Assembly: GCF_900141745.1 (NCBI RefSeq)
Contig: NZ_FSRM01000002.1
Coordinates: forward strand, 3,534,001-3,598,000
DNA: 64,000 nucleotides
Source of the DNA: Paraburkholderia phenazinium
GTDB lineage: Bacteria > Pseudomonadota > Gammaproteobacteria > Burkholderiales > Burkholderiaceae
Direction: 5' to 3'
Below are positions 1 to 8,401 of this stretch, one piece after another (position 1 is the stretch's first letter; every line of letters starts with the position of its first letter). Both the position numbers and the translations under genes were made by a program. A model generated the notes under the pieces. The model was given only the letters and a program-made list of their open reading frames with translations. It was not told the DNA's origin and did no database searches.

Positions 1-1046
1 TCGCGCGGCAGCCGCGCGTGCGCGGGCGCATCGGACAGCCGTCGGTGCCGATTGCGTTGCGTCCCGAAGGCGCCTACACGATCGGCATCAAGGTCGGGCG
101 CCGCAGTCTGGATGTGCTGGCGATGGACTTCGTCGGGCACGTCTGCAGCCGCGATGTGCTCGAGTACGCGTATCCCGATCCGCGGGTGCTGTTTCCGGCG
201 CTCGAAACCAAGCTCGCGCGGCTGAACGAAACGCTCGGCGAGCGGACGAGGCAAGTGGTTGGGGTAGGCGTGGCTGCGCCTTTGTGGCTCGGCGGCTGGC
301 GCGATTTTCTGGGCGCGCCGCCGGATGCGCTCGATGCGTGGCACGACATCGATATCCGCGCGCGTATCGCGGCGATGACCGGCTTGCCGGTCGAATTCGC
401 CAAGGACACCACTGCCGCTTGCGCCGCCGAACTGGTGATGGGTCAGGGACGCGGCATCCATAACTTTCTCTATTTGTTTGTCGGCACGTTCATTGGCGGC
501 GGGATGGTGATCGACGGACGGCTCCACAGCGGTCCGCACGATAACGCAGGGGCCGTTGGTTCGATTCCCGTCGCGGGCAGTGGCGGCGGTACCGGCGAAG
601 TCGGGGCGAAGCAACCGACGCGTCAATTGCTGCACGCCGCATCCGGCTTTGTGCTCGAACAACTATTGAGTGATGCCGGAGCGCCAGCCGCTGCCGCACA
701 CGATCATCGGGCCCTGTCGCCGGAATGGTGGCGTGTGACCGAACAATGGCTCGATACGGCTTGTCCGGCGATTGCCGGCGCGCTGATCAATGCGACTGCG
801 CTGCTCGACCTCGAAGCGGTGGTGATCGACGGCGAATTGGACCGTCAACTGGTGCGAGAAATCATCCGCCGTACCGAGCGCGTTCTGGATGGTTTCGTCT
901 GGGAGGGCATGGTGCGGCCGCAATTGCTGGAGGGCACCATTGGCGCGGACGCGCGTGCGATGGGCGGCGCGATCCTGCCGCTCTACGCGCACTTTGCCCC
1001 AGTGCATGAGCTGTTTCTTAAGCCGGCGACGGAAGCGGGATATTAA
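1..1046 (+). CDS. ROK-family transcriptional regulator/sugar kinase-like protein (5' end outside window)
   Basis: The reading frame is already open at the first base, so the N-terminus (in ROK regulators a winged helix-turn-helix) lies upstream. What remains is the sugar-kinase-fold part of a NagC/XylR-type ROK protein: a beta-strand segment YTIGIKVGRR followed by the ROK signature region GTFIGGGMVIDGRLHSG with downstream GAVGSIPV. The cysteine-rich zinc motif of true ROK glucokinases is not seen, which suits a regulator rather than a kinase, although this is inference. Such proteins usually repress a neighbouring sugar operon, which would lie left of the window. It converges on the penicillin-binding protein gene. 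No substrate can be assigned. Confidence 0.8.
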   Translation, partial: ARQPRVRGRIGQPSVPIALRPEGAYTIGIKVGRRSLDVLAMDFVGHVCSRDVLEYAYPDPRVLFPALETKLARLNETLGERTRQVVGVGVAAPLWLGGWRDFLGAPPDALDAWHDIDIRARIAAMTGLPVEFAKDTTAACAAELVMGQGRGIHNFLYLFVGTFIGGGMVIDGRLHSGPHDNAGAVGSIPVAGSGGGTGEVGAKQPTRQLLHAASGFVLEQLLSDAGAPAAAAHDHRALSPEWWRVTEQWLDTACPAIAGALINATALLDLEAVVIDGELDRQLVREIIRRTERVLDGFVWEGMVRPQLLEGTIGADARAMGGAILPLYAHFAPVHELFLKPATEAGY

Positions 1047-1234
1047 GAGCCCGGCACCATGAGCCGACATGCGGCCGTTAAGCGCGAGGCGCGAAGCGCT
1101 AGGCATGTGAAAGCGCTAAGAGCCGGGTACTAAGCGCCGGGGATGCGGCCAACACGTTAGATGGAACTTCGAGACCAAAGCCGACTGCAGCGGCGAGCAG
1201 CCTCGCAGAAGCCGCCCTCGCCCTTCTCCCCCAC

Positions 1235-4200
1235 TCAGCTCCGCTTCACCGCATCCGCACCCGCCGTCGGCGCAGCCGGCGCCTTCGGTTCATCCATCAA
1301 CGGCTGCAACGCGGGCGCAAGCGACTTCAGCAGTTGCACCGACATCGCACTCGTAAAGTCATACCGCGCCGCATACGGCTCGTGAACGTACGCAGTCAGC
1401 GTGCCATAGAACCGGTCGCCCATGATGAACACGAACGTCGCACTCCGGTTCACCTTGCGTGACTCGATCAGCCTGCCGCCCTTCGCCCACACCTCGAACC
1501 GCTGATCGCCCGTACCGGTCTTGCCGAATACCGGCAAGGTCTTGCCATCGGGGAACGTCATGCCGTCCGCGAGACGCTTGGCCGTGCCGCCCTGCACCAC
1601 ATCGCTCAACATCCCGTGCACGACATTGACGATCTGCGGCGACAACTGCGTCTGCGGCGCCACGCTTGCGCGCACGAAATGCGTTTCGTACGGCGTGCCT
1701 TTTGCGAAATCGAGTTGCGTGATGTTCTCGGTCGGCACCTTGTTGCCGCCGTTGGCGATCACGCCAATCAGTTCCGCCAGCGCCGCCGGCCGGTCACCCG
1801 ATGCGCCGATCGCCGCCGCATACGAAGGCGTCAGGTTGGCGAACGGATAGCCGAGCGCCTGCCACGACTTGCCGATCGCATCGTAAGCGCGCAACTCGAT
1901 CATGCGCTTGATGCGGCGGTCCTGAGTCGCGTGATAGCGCGTCTTGAAGAGCCAGGAATACGTCGAGGTCCGCACGTCGGCGCTCGCCTGCTGAACCTGA
2001 TCGAGCGTAGCGTCCGGATGTTCGCGCAGATAGTTCACCAGCCATAGCTCCAGCGGATGCACGCGCGAAATATAGCCCCGGTCGTTCAGATTGAAGCTGT
2101 CCATGCTGTACTTCGTATAGAGCTTCGCCAGATCGTCGTCGCCAAGCCACTGCGCCGGCGTGCCTTTTAGCTGGGCACGCATCTGCGCATCGAACCAGCT
2201 CTGCGATCCGTTGGGCGCCACACTGCGCAGCACGGTCGCAATCCGCGGCGGCGACTTGTGCACGCTGTGCAGCATCACACTGAGCGCGTCGTCGGGCGTC
2301 TTGCCGTGGTACTTCGCGTAAAAGCGCTTCATGTAGACGCGGCTTTCCTGATCGGCGAAGCTCTTCAGATAAAGCTGGCGCGCGGCTGGATCGTCGAGCC
2401 ATGCCGTCGACGGCCCGGAAGTCTGGATCATTTCGTAGCGCACGATGTCACGCATCAGCCGCACGAACACCAGGTTCACCGAGTGCTGGAACGCCCGCTG
2501 GATGGTCAGAATCTGGCCGTTGTCGCTCGATTCGAAATTGGTGAAAGTCTGCGCACCGCCGCCGGTGTAGAACGTTTCGCCTGCGTTGGCGGAGTATTTG
2601 CGCTGCACGGCGGCGTCGAGCATCGCCTGCAGCGAGCGGTCCTGAGTCTGCGCCAGATAGTCCAAAGACCACTTCGTCAATGCATCCTGCGGATCGGGCT
2701 GAACCTTCTTGAGATCGGCCGCGCTCATCGACGAGTAACGCGCGTGCAGATCCGACACGATCTGCAGATAGGTAATGACCGTGCGCAGCTTCGCGGTCGA
2801 ACCCAGATTCAGGCGCGCGCCCGAGTTGATATCGAACGGTTCGTTGACGCTGTCCGTTTGCACGCGCACGAGGTTCGAACCGTTGTGGCGTTCATAGAGC
2901 GTCAGGCTGTAGGTGATCTTCGACGGATCGTCGCCGGGACGCAGCATTTCGAAACCATACAGCCCGGCGGCCTGCGCACCGTCCTTGGTCGCCGCACTCG
3001 CGAGCCGGTCGCTCACCGCCTGCTGAACCGCGTTGTTGAGCGTGCCGGTAGCCTGCAGGTCGAGCCGGTCGAGTTCATAAAAGCTGCGCACGCCAAGGGC
3101 CGCCAGCAAATGCGCACGCATCGACGTGACCGCTTTGCGGCTGATAAACGACGCGTCCGCTTCCGGAATCTGCGTCGGGCTGAGCGCAAGCTGCGCGTTC
3201 AGTGCCGCGTCGCGCAATGACGTGGAGATGACGCCGCCCGCCGCGAGCAGCCGCAAATAGCTGTCCGTCATGCGCCCGAGTTCAGCGTAGCCGTGGTGAA
3301 GAAAGAACGACGGCGCGCGCTGCGCAATCATCAGCGAGAGCACCTGGCGGAACGCCAGCGCCTGCTCGGTGAGATTGTCGGCTGACGTCGGCGCGTTCAG
3401 CAGCGCATTCACTTCGGCGAAATCGCGTCCGTACCACGCAGCAAGACCATCGCCGATACCGTTGATTTCGCCAGCCCCCGCCTGCGCCGACAGCGGCACC
3501 GTATTGAGGTACTGCACGACGATTTCGCGCCGCGCCGGCATGGTCTGCGGTCCGTCAAGATATGCGCGCACCGAAGCGGAAGCGATCTGGCGCAATTTCT
3601 CAGGCGGCGTCGCGGTGCGCCCATCCGGCGAGTGGCGGAATTTTTCGATCTGCGTGGCGAGTGTGCTGCCGCCCGGCTGCGCCTGATGGCGGTTGAAAAA
3701 GCGCGCGCCCTGGTCGAGCAGCGCATGGCCGAACCGGCCCCAATCGATGGCCGGATTACGGTTCGGCTGGTTGGGGTCCAACAGTTCGCGGTCCTCGATA
3801 AATAGCAGCGACTTGACGACGAGTGGCGGCACCGCGTCGAAACTGCTATAGATCCGGCGCGGATAGTTGGCGTCGAAAAGCGGTGCGCCGGTGCCGTCGA
3901 ACAGTTGCAGGCCCGCCTGATCTTTCTCCTGATACGGCAGGAACAGGCCGTTATCCGCGAGCGAAAGCATGCGTTCGGAGTCGCGCGCCTGGGAAGCCAC
4001 GACGAAACCGTGCGCGGTCAGACGTTGCTGAAACGAAGGCAGCAACGCGTAGCCGAGCCGTTCGTCGTACGGACCGTTAGCGGGAAAACGGATATTGGGG
4101 CTCGCTCCGTCCGCGAGCGTGAAGTCCACGTCGCGTGTCAACTCGGACAGGTAGCGCGCCTGCAGGCGGGAGGTTTCTATTTCGATCTGGCAAAGCTTCG

Positions 4201-4312
4201 CCAGAATTGCTAGCGCCACCAGAACGGCAGCGACCAGCGACCATTTGATCCACTTCCACACCGACGGAGCGGCGGTAATGCGAAGCGGTAACCGAACAAG
4301 TGGCCGATTCAT
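1235..4312 (-). CDS. Bifunctional penicillin-binding protein (GT51 transglycosylase plus transpeptidase)
   Basis: A 1025-residue class A PBP-like protein that would polymerise and cross-link peptidoglycan in the periplasm. A single N-terminal membrane anchor (about residues 23-42) follows a short basic cytoplasmic tail. The glycosyltransferase-51 part shows FIEDREL (Glu about 173) and GGSTLATQIEKF (about 214-225). The penicillin-binding part shows all three active-site boxes: STAK (SxxK, in LGSTAKLRT), SVN (SxN, in FQHSVNLVF) and KTGTG near the C-terminus. It is longer than typical PBP1a/1b because of inserted sequence between the domains, and the GT51 EDR motif lacks the usual following FxxH. 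The start ATG at 4312 precedes the basic and TM segment. It is transcribed alone. Confidence 0.9.
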   Translation of the reverse strand: MNRPLVRLPLRITAAPSVWKWIKWSLVAAVLVALAILAKLCQIEIETSRLQARYLSELTRDVDFTLADGASPNIRFPANGPYDERLGYALLPSFQQRLTAHGFVVASQARDSERMLSLADNGLFLPYQEKDQAGLQLFDGTGAPLFDANYPRRIYSSFDAVPPLVVKSLLFIEDRELLDPNQPNRNPAIDWGRFGHALLDQGARFFNRHQAQPGGSTLATQIEKFRHSPDGRTATPPEKLRQIASASVRAYLDGPQTMPARREIVVQYLNTVPLSAQAGAGEINGIGDGLAAWYGRDFAEVNALLNAPTSADNLTEQALAFRQVLSLMIAQRAPSFFLHHGYAELGRMTDSYLRLLAAGGVISTSLRDAALNAQLALSPTQIPEADASFISRKAVTSMRAHLLAALGVRSFYELDRLDLQATGTLNNAVQQAVSDRLASAATKDGAQAAGLYGFEMLRPGDDPSKITYSLTLYERHNGSNLVRVQTDSVNEPFDINSGARLNLGSTAKLRTVITYLQIVSDLHARYSSMSAADLKKVQPDPQDALTKWSLDYLAQTQDRSLQAMLDAAVQRKYSANAGETFYTGGGAQTFTNFESSDNGQILTIQRAFQHSVNLVFVRLMRDIVRYEMIQTSGPSTAWLDDPAARQLYLKSFADQESRVYMKRFYAKYHGKTPDDALSVMLHSVHKSPPRIATVLRSVAPNGSQSWFDAQMRAQLKGTPAQWLGDDDLAKLYTKYSMDSFNLNDRGYISRVHPLELWLVNYLREHPDATLDQVQQASADVRTSTYSWLFKTRYHATQDRRIKRMIELRAYDAIGKSWQALGYPFANLTPSYAAAIGASGDRPAALAELIGVIANGGNKVPTENITQLDFAKGTPYETHFVRASVAPQTQLSPQIVNVVHGMLSDVVQGGTAKRLADGMTFPDGKTLPVFGKTGTGDQRFEVWAKGGRLIESRKVNRSATFVFIMGDRFYGTLTAYVHEPYAARYDFTSAMSVQLLKSLAPALQPLMDEPKAPAAPTAGADAVKRS

Positions 4313-4474
4313 GGCGGCATCCCCCTAGCAGGCGTTTATCTGTGAAACGTGCCTGCATCCGGCTCAGTGTAGCGCGGATTGAGAGCGCACAAACGGTCCG
4401 AAATTACCCCACAGTCTCGCGCCAACAACACCATTTTCGCGAGACGTAGCGCAGCGGCTTGCGAAGTGCGATAT

Positions 4475-5404
4475 TCATGGTTTTCGCGCGCGCAATAGCT
4501 GGACAAATTGCTCCGCCGGCGGCGACAGCACCCCTCCCTTGCGCGACACAATCCCGAAAGTTTGCGACTGCGACTTGAGCTTGACTGGCAGGATGCGCAG
4601 CATCTTGTGCTTCGCGAACAGCTCGGCAATTCCGGTCGGCAGAACCGACACCAGATCCGCCGCTTCCTGAAGCAACGCGACCGTGACGAACGTCGACGCG
4701 GTCGAGATCGGGCTTACCGGCATGCTCATGCCGGCCAGATCCATTTCGCGCTCGAGCAGCGCATGCAGCGGCATATGGCTCGGGTAGGTCACCCAGCGGT
4801 GTCCGGCCAGATCGCGCAGCGTCAGTTTCTTGCGCGAGATGGGCGGATGCGCGTATCCCACCACCAGCGAAAGCGGTTCGTCACCCAACGACTGATACTG
4901 ATATCTCGACGGATCGGCGCTGACTGCCGCGCGCCCGATTACCAGATCGAGCCTTCCCTCGTCGAGTTGCAGCAACATGCGCGCGCTCGTGTCTTCGACA
5001 ATCTCAATCGACAGATTCGGCTGGCTCGCGTGCAGTTCGTTGAGCACCGGCACGACCTGCTCCGGAATCGCTCCCATGATGGCGCCGATCGCCAGACGTC
5101 CGCCGCGCCCCGAGCGGAGTTCCGCAATGTCCTGGCACAACGAAGTGAGATCCGTTGCCAGTAGCCGCGCGTAGCGGATCACGCAGTGGCCGAACTGGTT
5201 CGCGATCATGCCGTTTTTCGAACGCTCGAAAAGCGGCGCTTCCAGCATCGACTCCAGTTCCTGCAGCGCCTTGCTCGCTGCGGACTGCGTCATCGCCATG
5301 GCGCCGGCCGCCTTGTGCAGCGACTTATGGTCGTCGAGCGCGATCAGCAGTTGCAACTGCTTCATGCGCAAGCGCGACAGCAGCACGTTCAACGTATCTT
5401 TCAT
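4475..5404 (-). CDS. LysR-family transcriptional regulator (GbpR-like)
   Basis: 309 residues with an N-terminal LysR winged helix (LRMKQLQLLIAL, then SLHKAAGAMAMTQSAASKAL) and a periplasmic-binding-fold effector domain from about residue 95. The slightly longer N-terminus before the helix-turn-helix and the phrase MTQSAASKALQELE resemble GbpR-type regulators that control sugar uptake and pentose or hexose oxidation genes. It is divergent from the keto-deoxyarabonate dehydratase gene over a 273-bp gap containing an inverted repeat, so control of that gene is likely (inference). The effector is unknown, with L-arabinose-derived acids as a guess from context. Confidence 0.88.
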   Translation of the reverse strand: MKDTLNVLLSRLRMKQLQLLIALDDHKSLHKAAGAMAMTQSAASKALQELESMLEAPLFERSKNGMIANQFGHCVIRYARLLATDLTSLCQDIAELRSGRGGRLAIGAIMGAIPEQVVPVLNELHASQPNLSIEIVEDTSARMLLQLDEGRLDLVIGRAAVSADPSRYQYQSLGDEPLSLVVGYAHPPISRKKLTLRDLAGHRWVTYPSHMPLHALLEREMDLAGMSMPVSPISTASTFVTVALLQEAADLVSVLPTGIAELFAKHKMLRILPVKLKSQSQTFGIVSRKGGVLSPPAEQFVQLLRARKP

Positions 5405-5487
5405 GTGAGATGTGAAATGTGGGTTTCGTATAAGCGCGGGACGAATCCGGGTGAGTCGTAAAAGCGATCACAGGATGGAAACATTTC

Positions 5488-5519
5488 ACTATACAGGCCG
5501 GAACGGACCGCCGTATAGT
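5488..5519. promoter_or_regulatory. Inverted repeat ACTATAC-N18-GTATAGT between LysR gene and dehydratase gene
   Basis: Two perfect 7-base arms (5488-5494 and 5513-5519) are separated by 18 bases in the divergent gap. The repeat is AT-rich in otherwise GC-rich DNA and lies 84-115 bases from the LysR start codon. The size and location fit a LysR-type operator, but no binding data are implied. Confidence 0.4.
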
Positions 5520-5677
5520 CGGTCCTGGAGACAATCAGATGCCCCCACGGGCGACCGAGCCGCGCGGCTGCCTACGCTTGCGCCGGGCGACACCGACCTT
5601 TATCTCTACCCTCTGGCAAAACGTTTTAGCCCATCCATCAGGTCAACACGAAAGCTCATCGTCAAGCACACCCAGCC

Positions 5678-6610
5678 ATGAACCAAGCAACCCACCCGAC
5701 ACCTTATCGCGGCGTATTTCCCGTCGCGCCGACCATCTTCGACGACAACGGCCAGCTCGACCTCGAAGGTCAAAAGCGCTGCCTCGACTTCATGATCGAC
5801 GCGGGCTCCAACGGCCTGTGCATCCTCGCGAATTTCTCCGAGCAGTTCACGCTCTCCGACGACGAACGCAGCACGCTGATCAACGTAGCGCTGGAGCATG
5901 TCGCCGGACGCGTGCCGGTGATCGTCACGACCACGCATTTCAGCTCCTACCAGTGTGCACAGCGCAGCCGCGCCGCGCAGGATGCGGGCGCCGCGATGGT
6001 CATGGTCATGCCGCCGTATCACGGCGCGACGATCCGGGTGGGTGAGCGCGGCATCTATGAGTTCTATAAGAAGGTCTCGGACGCGATCGATATTCCAATC
6101 ATGATCCAGGACGCGCCGGTTGCCGGCACGGCCCTCTCGGCACCTTTCCTGGCGAAGATGGCGCGCGAGTTGCGCAACGTCTCGTACTTCAAGATCGAAG
6201 TCCCGCAGGCGGCCTCGAAGCTGCGCGAACTGATCGAACTCGGTGGGGACTCGATCGTCGGCCCGTGGGATGGCGAAGAAGCGATCACGCTGATGGCCGA
6301 TCTGGATGCGGGCGCAACCGGTGCGATGACGGCCGGCGGCTATCCCGACGGCATCCGGCTGATCGTCGATGCCTATGCGGCTGGCGACACCGAAGCGGCG
6401 GCGGCTCAATATCAGCGCTGGCTGCCGCTCATCAACTTCGAGAATCGCCAAGGTGGGCTCGCGGCCTGCAAGGCGCTCATGAAAGAAGGCGGCGTGATCC
6501 GCTCCGAGGCGGTACGTCATCCGCTGCTGCCGATGCACCCCGCTACACGCGCCGGCCTCCTGACCATCGCGCGTCGCCTCGACCCGCTGGTGCTGCGCTG
6601 GGGCAAGTAA
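5678..6610 (+). CDS. L-2-keto-3-deoxyarabonate dehydratase (DapA/NAL superfamily)
   Basis: 310 residues, the full length of the DHDPS/N-acetylneuraminate-lyase family. The sequence follows the Azospirillum-type L-KDA dehydratase closely: DFMIDAGSNGLCILANFSEQ, VTTTHFSS, MPPYHGATIRV, and the Schiff-base lysine in VSYFKIEVP. This enzyme converts L-2-keto-3-deoxyarabonate to alpha-ketoglutarate semialdehyde in the non-phosphorylating L-arabinose pathway. The other pathway genes (arabinose dehydrogenase, lactonase, arabonate dehydratase, semialdehyde dehydrogenase, transporter) are not adjacent, so they must lie elsewhere or the enzyme serves another 2-keto-3-deoxy acid. It is divergent from a LysR gene, and a long hairpin follows the stop codon. 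Confidence 0.85.
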   Translation: MNQATHPTPYRGVFPVAPTIFDDNGQLDLEGQKRCLDFMIDAGSNGLCILANFSEQFTLSDDERSTLINVALEHVAGRVPVIVTTTHFSSYQCAQRSRAAQDAGAAMVMVMPPYHGATIRVGERGIYEFYKKVSDAIDIPIMIQDAPVAGTALSAPFLAKMARELRNVSYFKIEVPQAASKLRELIELGGDSIVGPWDGEEAITLMADLDAGATGAMTAGGYPDGIRLIVDAYAAGDTEAAAAQYQRWLPLINFENRQGGLAACKALMKEGGVIRSEAVRHPLLPMHPATRAGLLTIARRLDPLVLRWGK

Positions 6611-6972
6611 TCCCGCTCATTCCGGTCAGGCCAGTGGCGTTTTTCGCCAACCAGCCTGACCATCCCGCCGAATGAGCCTGCTCTACTCCATCTTTACTGC
6701 CTGCCCGCCAGACGCTTGCTCTCCCGCCCGGCGTGACGCTGTTCCCGGCACCTGCCCCCGTCGGAATACAGCACTGGTCACCACCACTACCCCGTCCTCC
6801 CTTCCCTGCGCGGCCATTGGCAAGCGGCGGTTATGACTCTTGGCGCAGGACTGCCTACGACCCCTATACGTAGCCACAGGCGCAACGGATGCAGATAAGG
6901 CGTTAGAAATGCGGATATAACCCTCGACGGAAATTGAGTAACATACCTCCGCATGCCATCACTCATTTCCCC
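6611..6972. other. Intergenic region between dehydratase and ECF sigma gene
   Basis: About 360 bases with no convincing gene. The left end holds a long imperfect hairpin (6615-6677), and the right end must hold the promoter of the sigma/anti-sigma operon. No clear -35/-10 pair was recognised; ECF-dependent autoregulation is possible but not demonstrable by eye. Confidence 0.5.
6615..6677 (+). terminator. Long interrupted hairpin after the dehydratase gene
   Basis: Three nested paired blocks: GCTCATTC (6615-6622) with GAATGAGC (6670-6677), GGTCAGGC (6624-6631) with GCCTGACC (6654-6661), and an inner TGGCG/CGCCA around a T-rich loop. There is no T-tract after it, so a factor-assisted terminator or mRNA 3'-end stabiliser is likelier than a classical intrinsic terminator. 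Confidence 0.5.
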
Positions 6973-7545
6973 ATGACCGCAAACACTCACGAACTAACGC
7001 CGGAGACGCTCACCGAGTTGCTCGAACGCATTGCCAGGGAGGATTCTGCGGCACTGCGGGAGCTATATGACGCCGCGGCACCGAAACTGTTTGGCCTTGC
7101 GCTCCGTATATTGAGCAAGCATGAGTGGGCCGAAGAGGTCCTGCAGGATAGCTTCGTCAACATCTGGCGGTTTGCGGGAGACTACCGGCGCGGTTTGTCG
7201 GCTCCCATGACCTGGATGTCGGCGATCGTCCGCAACCGTGCGCTCGATCACCTGCGGCGGGTGAATACGCAGGAAACAGAATGGAGTGATGCGTTGGACG
7301 ATCTTGTGGCCACGGGGGATCCTGATCCGGAAGCGCTGTCGGCAGTGAGCCTGCAGGCACGGCTTCTGGACGGCTGCATGCAGCAGCTCGAACCGGCGCA
7401 GCGGCAGGCAGTCGCGCTGGCGTATCTGCGCGACCAGAGCCATAGCGAGATTGCGGAAACGCTGACCGTTCCGCTCGGCACGGTCAAGTCGTGGATACGG
7501 CGCGGCCTCGCCAAACTGAAAAGCTGTCTGGGGGGTGTGCAATGA
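6973..7545 (+). CDS. ECF-type RNA polymerase sigma factor (SigK/RpoE-like)
   Basis: 190 residues with region 2 (LRELYDAAAPKLFGLALR, EEVLQDSFVNIWRF) and region 4 (LEPAQRQAVALAYL, LPLGTVKSWIRRGLAKLK preceded by SEIAETL), so it recruits RNA polymerase to its own regulon. ATG 6973 is preferred over the upstream TTG at 6934 because family homology begins near MTANTHELT; neither has a strong ribosome-binding site. The stop codon overlaps the start of the anti-sigma gene (ATGA at 7542-7545), indicating coupled translation of the pair. The inducing stress is unknown. Confidence 0.88.
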   Translation: MTANTHELTPETLTELLERIAREDSAALRELYDAAAPKLFGLALRILSKHEWAEEVLQDSFVNIWRFAGDYRRGLSAPMTWMSAIVRNRALDHLRRVNTQETEWSDALDDLVATGDPDPEALSAVSLQARLLDGCMQQLEPAQRQAVALAYLRDQSHSEIAETLTVPLGTVKSWIRRGLAKLKSCLGGVQ

Positions 7546-8342
7546 ATCTGCACCGCTATCCCCAACTGGTCGATATGCTGGCCGCCGAATATGCCGTCGG
7601 CACACTGCGCGGCGGCGCGCGGCGACGGCTGCAGTTCTACGCGGAACATGACGTCGTGATTCGCCGCTTGCTGGAAGAATGGCAGCAACGGCTCGAGCCG
7701 ATGGCTGAACTCGTCCCGGCGCGCATGCCGTCGGCGGCGGTCTGGGAGGCCATCGAGCAGCGGCTCGGTTTCGTCTCCGCGCGCAGCGCGGCGGCTGGCC
7801 TGCAGCCGGTGCCGCCAGTGCCTTCGGAAGCAGCTGCCCGCCCGGCGCGCAACTGGTTCGACAATCTCGCCTTCTGGCGCGGCTGGGCGATCGGCGTCAC
7901 CGCGCTCGCGGCGATTGCCGTGGTGGTCGCCGTCCGTTCGCTGCTGCCATTCGGCGCCGGTCCGTCCGGATCTTCGCAGACGGTGGCGGAGCAAGGCGAA
8001 GCCGTGGTGTCGCACGTGGCGGTGCTCAACAACAAGGACGCGCAACCGGTCCTGCTGGTGGCATGGGACGAAGCTCATTCGTCCATGACGCTGCACCGCC
8101 TCGGCGATGTCCAGTTGCCACCTGACCGGGCAATGCAGTTGTGGGGTATCCCGGCAAGCGGCCATCCGGTCTCGCTTGGGATCATGCCCAACAGCGGCAA
8201 CGGCAAGGTCACCGCGGGCGAGCAACGGCCTGAAAACTACGCCGCCCTCGCCATCTCGATCGAGCCGCCCGGCGGCTCGCCGAATCCGGACGGCCCGAGC
8301 GGTCCGGTTGTATTCAGCGGCAAGCTGTTGCCGGTGTCCTGA
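7542..8342 (+). CDS. Membrane anti-sigma factor (RskA/anti-sigma-K family)
   Basis: 266 residues. The N-terminal cytoplasmic anti-sigma part begins MNLHRYPQLVDMLAAEYAVG, which matches the zinc-free anti-sigma domain of RskA-like proteins. One transmembrane helix follows at about residues 110-128 (WAIGVTALAAIAVVVAV), and the C-terminal periplasmic anti-sigma-K domain contains HRLGDVQLPPDRAMQLWGIP and the GxP..LG pattern. It would hold the upstream ECF sigma factor at the membrane until a signal triggers release. The ATG at 7542 overlaps the sigma stop by four bases and was chosen over a GTG further upstream. Confidence 0.87.
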   Translation: MNLHRYPQLVDMLAAEYAVGTLRGGARRRLQFYAEHDVVIRRLLEEWQQRLEPMAELVPARMPSAAVWEAIEQRLGFVSARSAAAGLQPVPPVPSEAAARPARNWFDNLAFWRGWAIGVTALAAIAVVVAVRSLLPFGAGPSGSSQTVAEQGEAVVSHVAVLNNKDAQPVLLVAWDEAHSSMTLHRLGDVQLPPDRAMQLWGIPASGHPVSLGIMPNSGNGKVTAGEQRPENYAALAISIEPPGGSPNPDGPSGPVVFSGKLLPVS

Positions 8343-8359
8343 TCTCAACGTCTTATGCC

Positions 8360-8386
8360 GGCGCCTGCCAGACAAAAGCAGGCGCC
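8360..8386 (+). terminator. Hairpin after the sigma/anti-sigma operon
   Basis: Perfect 9-bp stem GGCGCCTGC (8360-8368) and GCAGGCGCC (8378-8386) with a 9-base loop, 17 bases after the anti-sigma stop. No U-tract follows. It separates the sigma operon from the following oxidoreductase gene and may reduce read-through. Confidence 0.55.
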
Positions 8387-8401
8387 AGCTCTCTCCCTCT
8401 C

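Noticed and set aside
1047..1234. AGCGCT repeats between the ROK and PBP genes as a terminator or repeat element
   Set aside because: AGCGCT is self-complementary, so pairing is expected by chance in this GC-rich gap. No long stem or T-tract is present.
2258..3220. Plus-strand 320-codon frame inside the penicillin-binding protein gene
   Set aside because: Histidine- and arginine-rich translation with no motif, complementary to a clear PBP.
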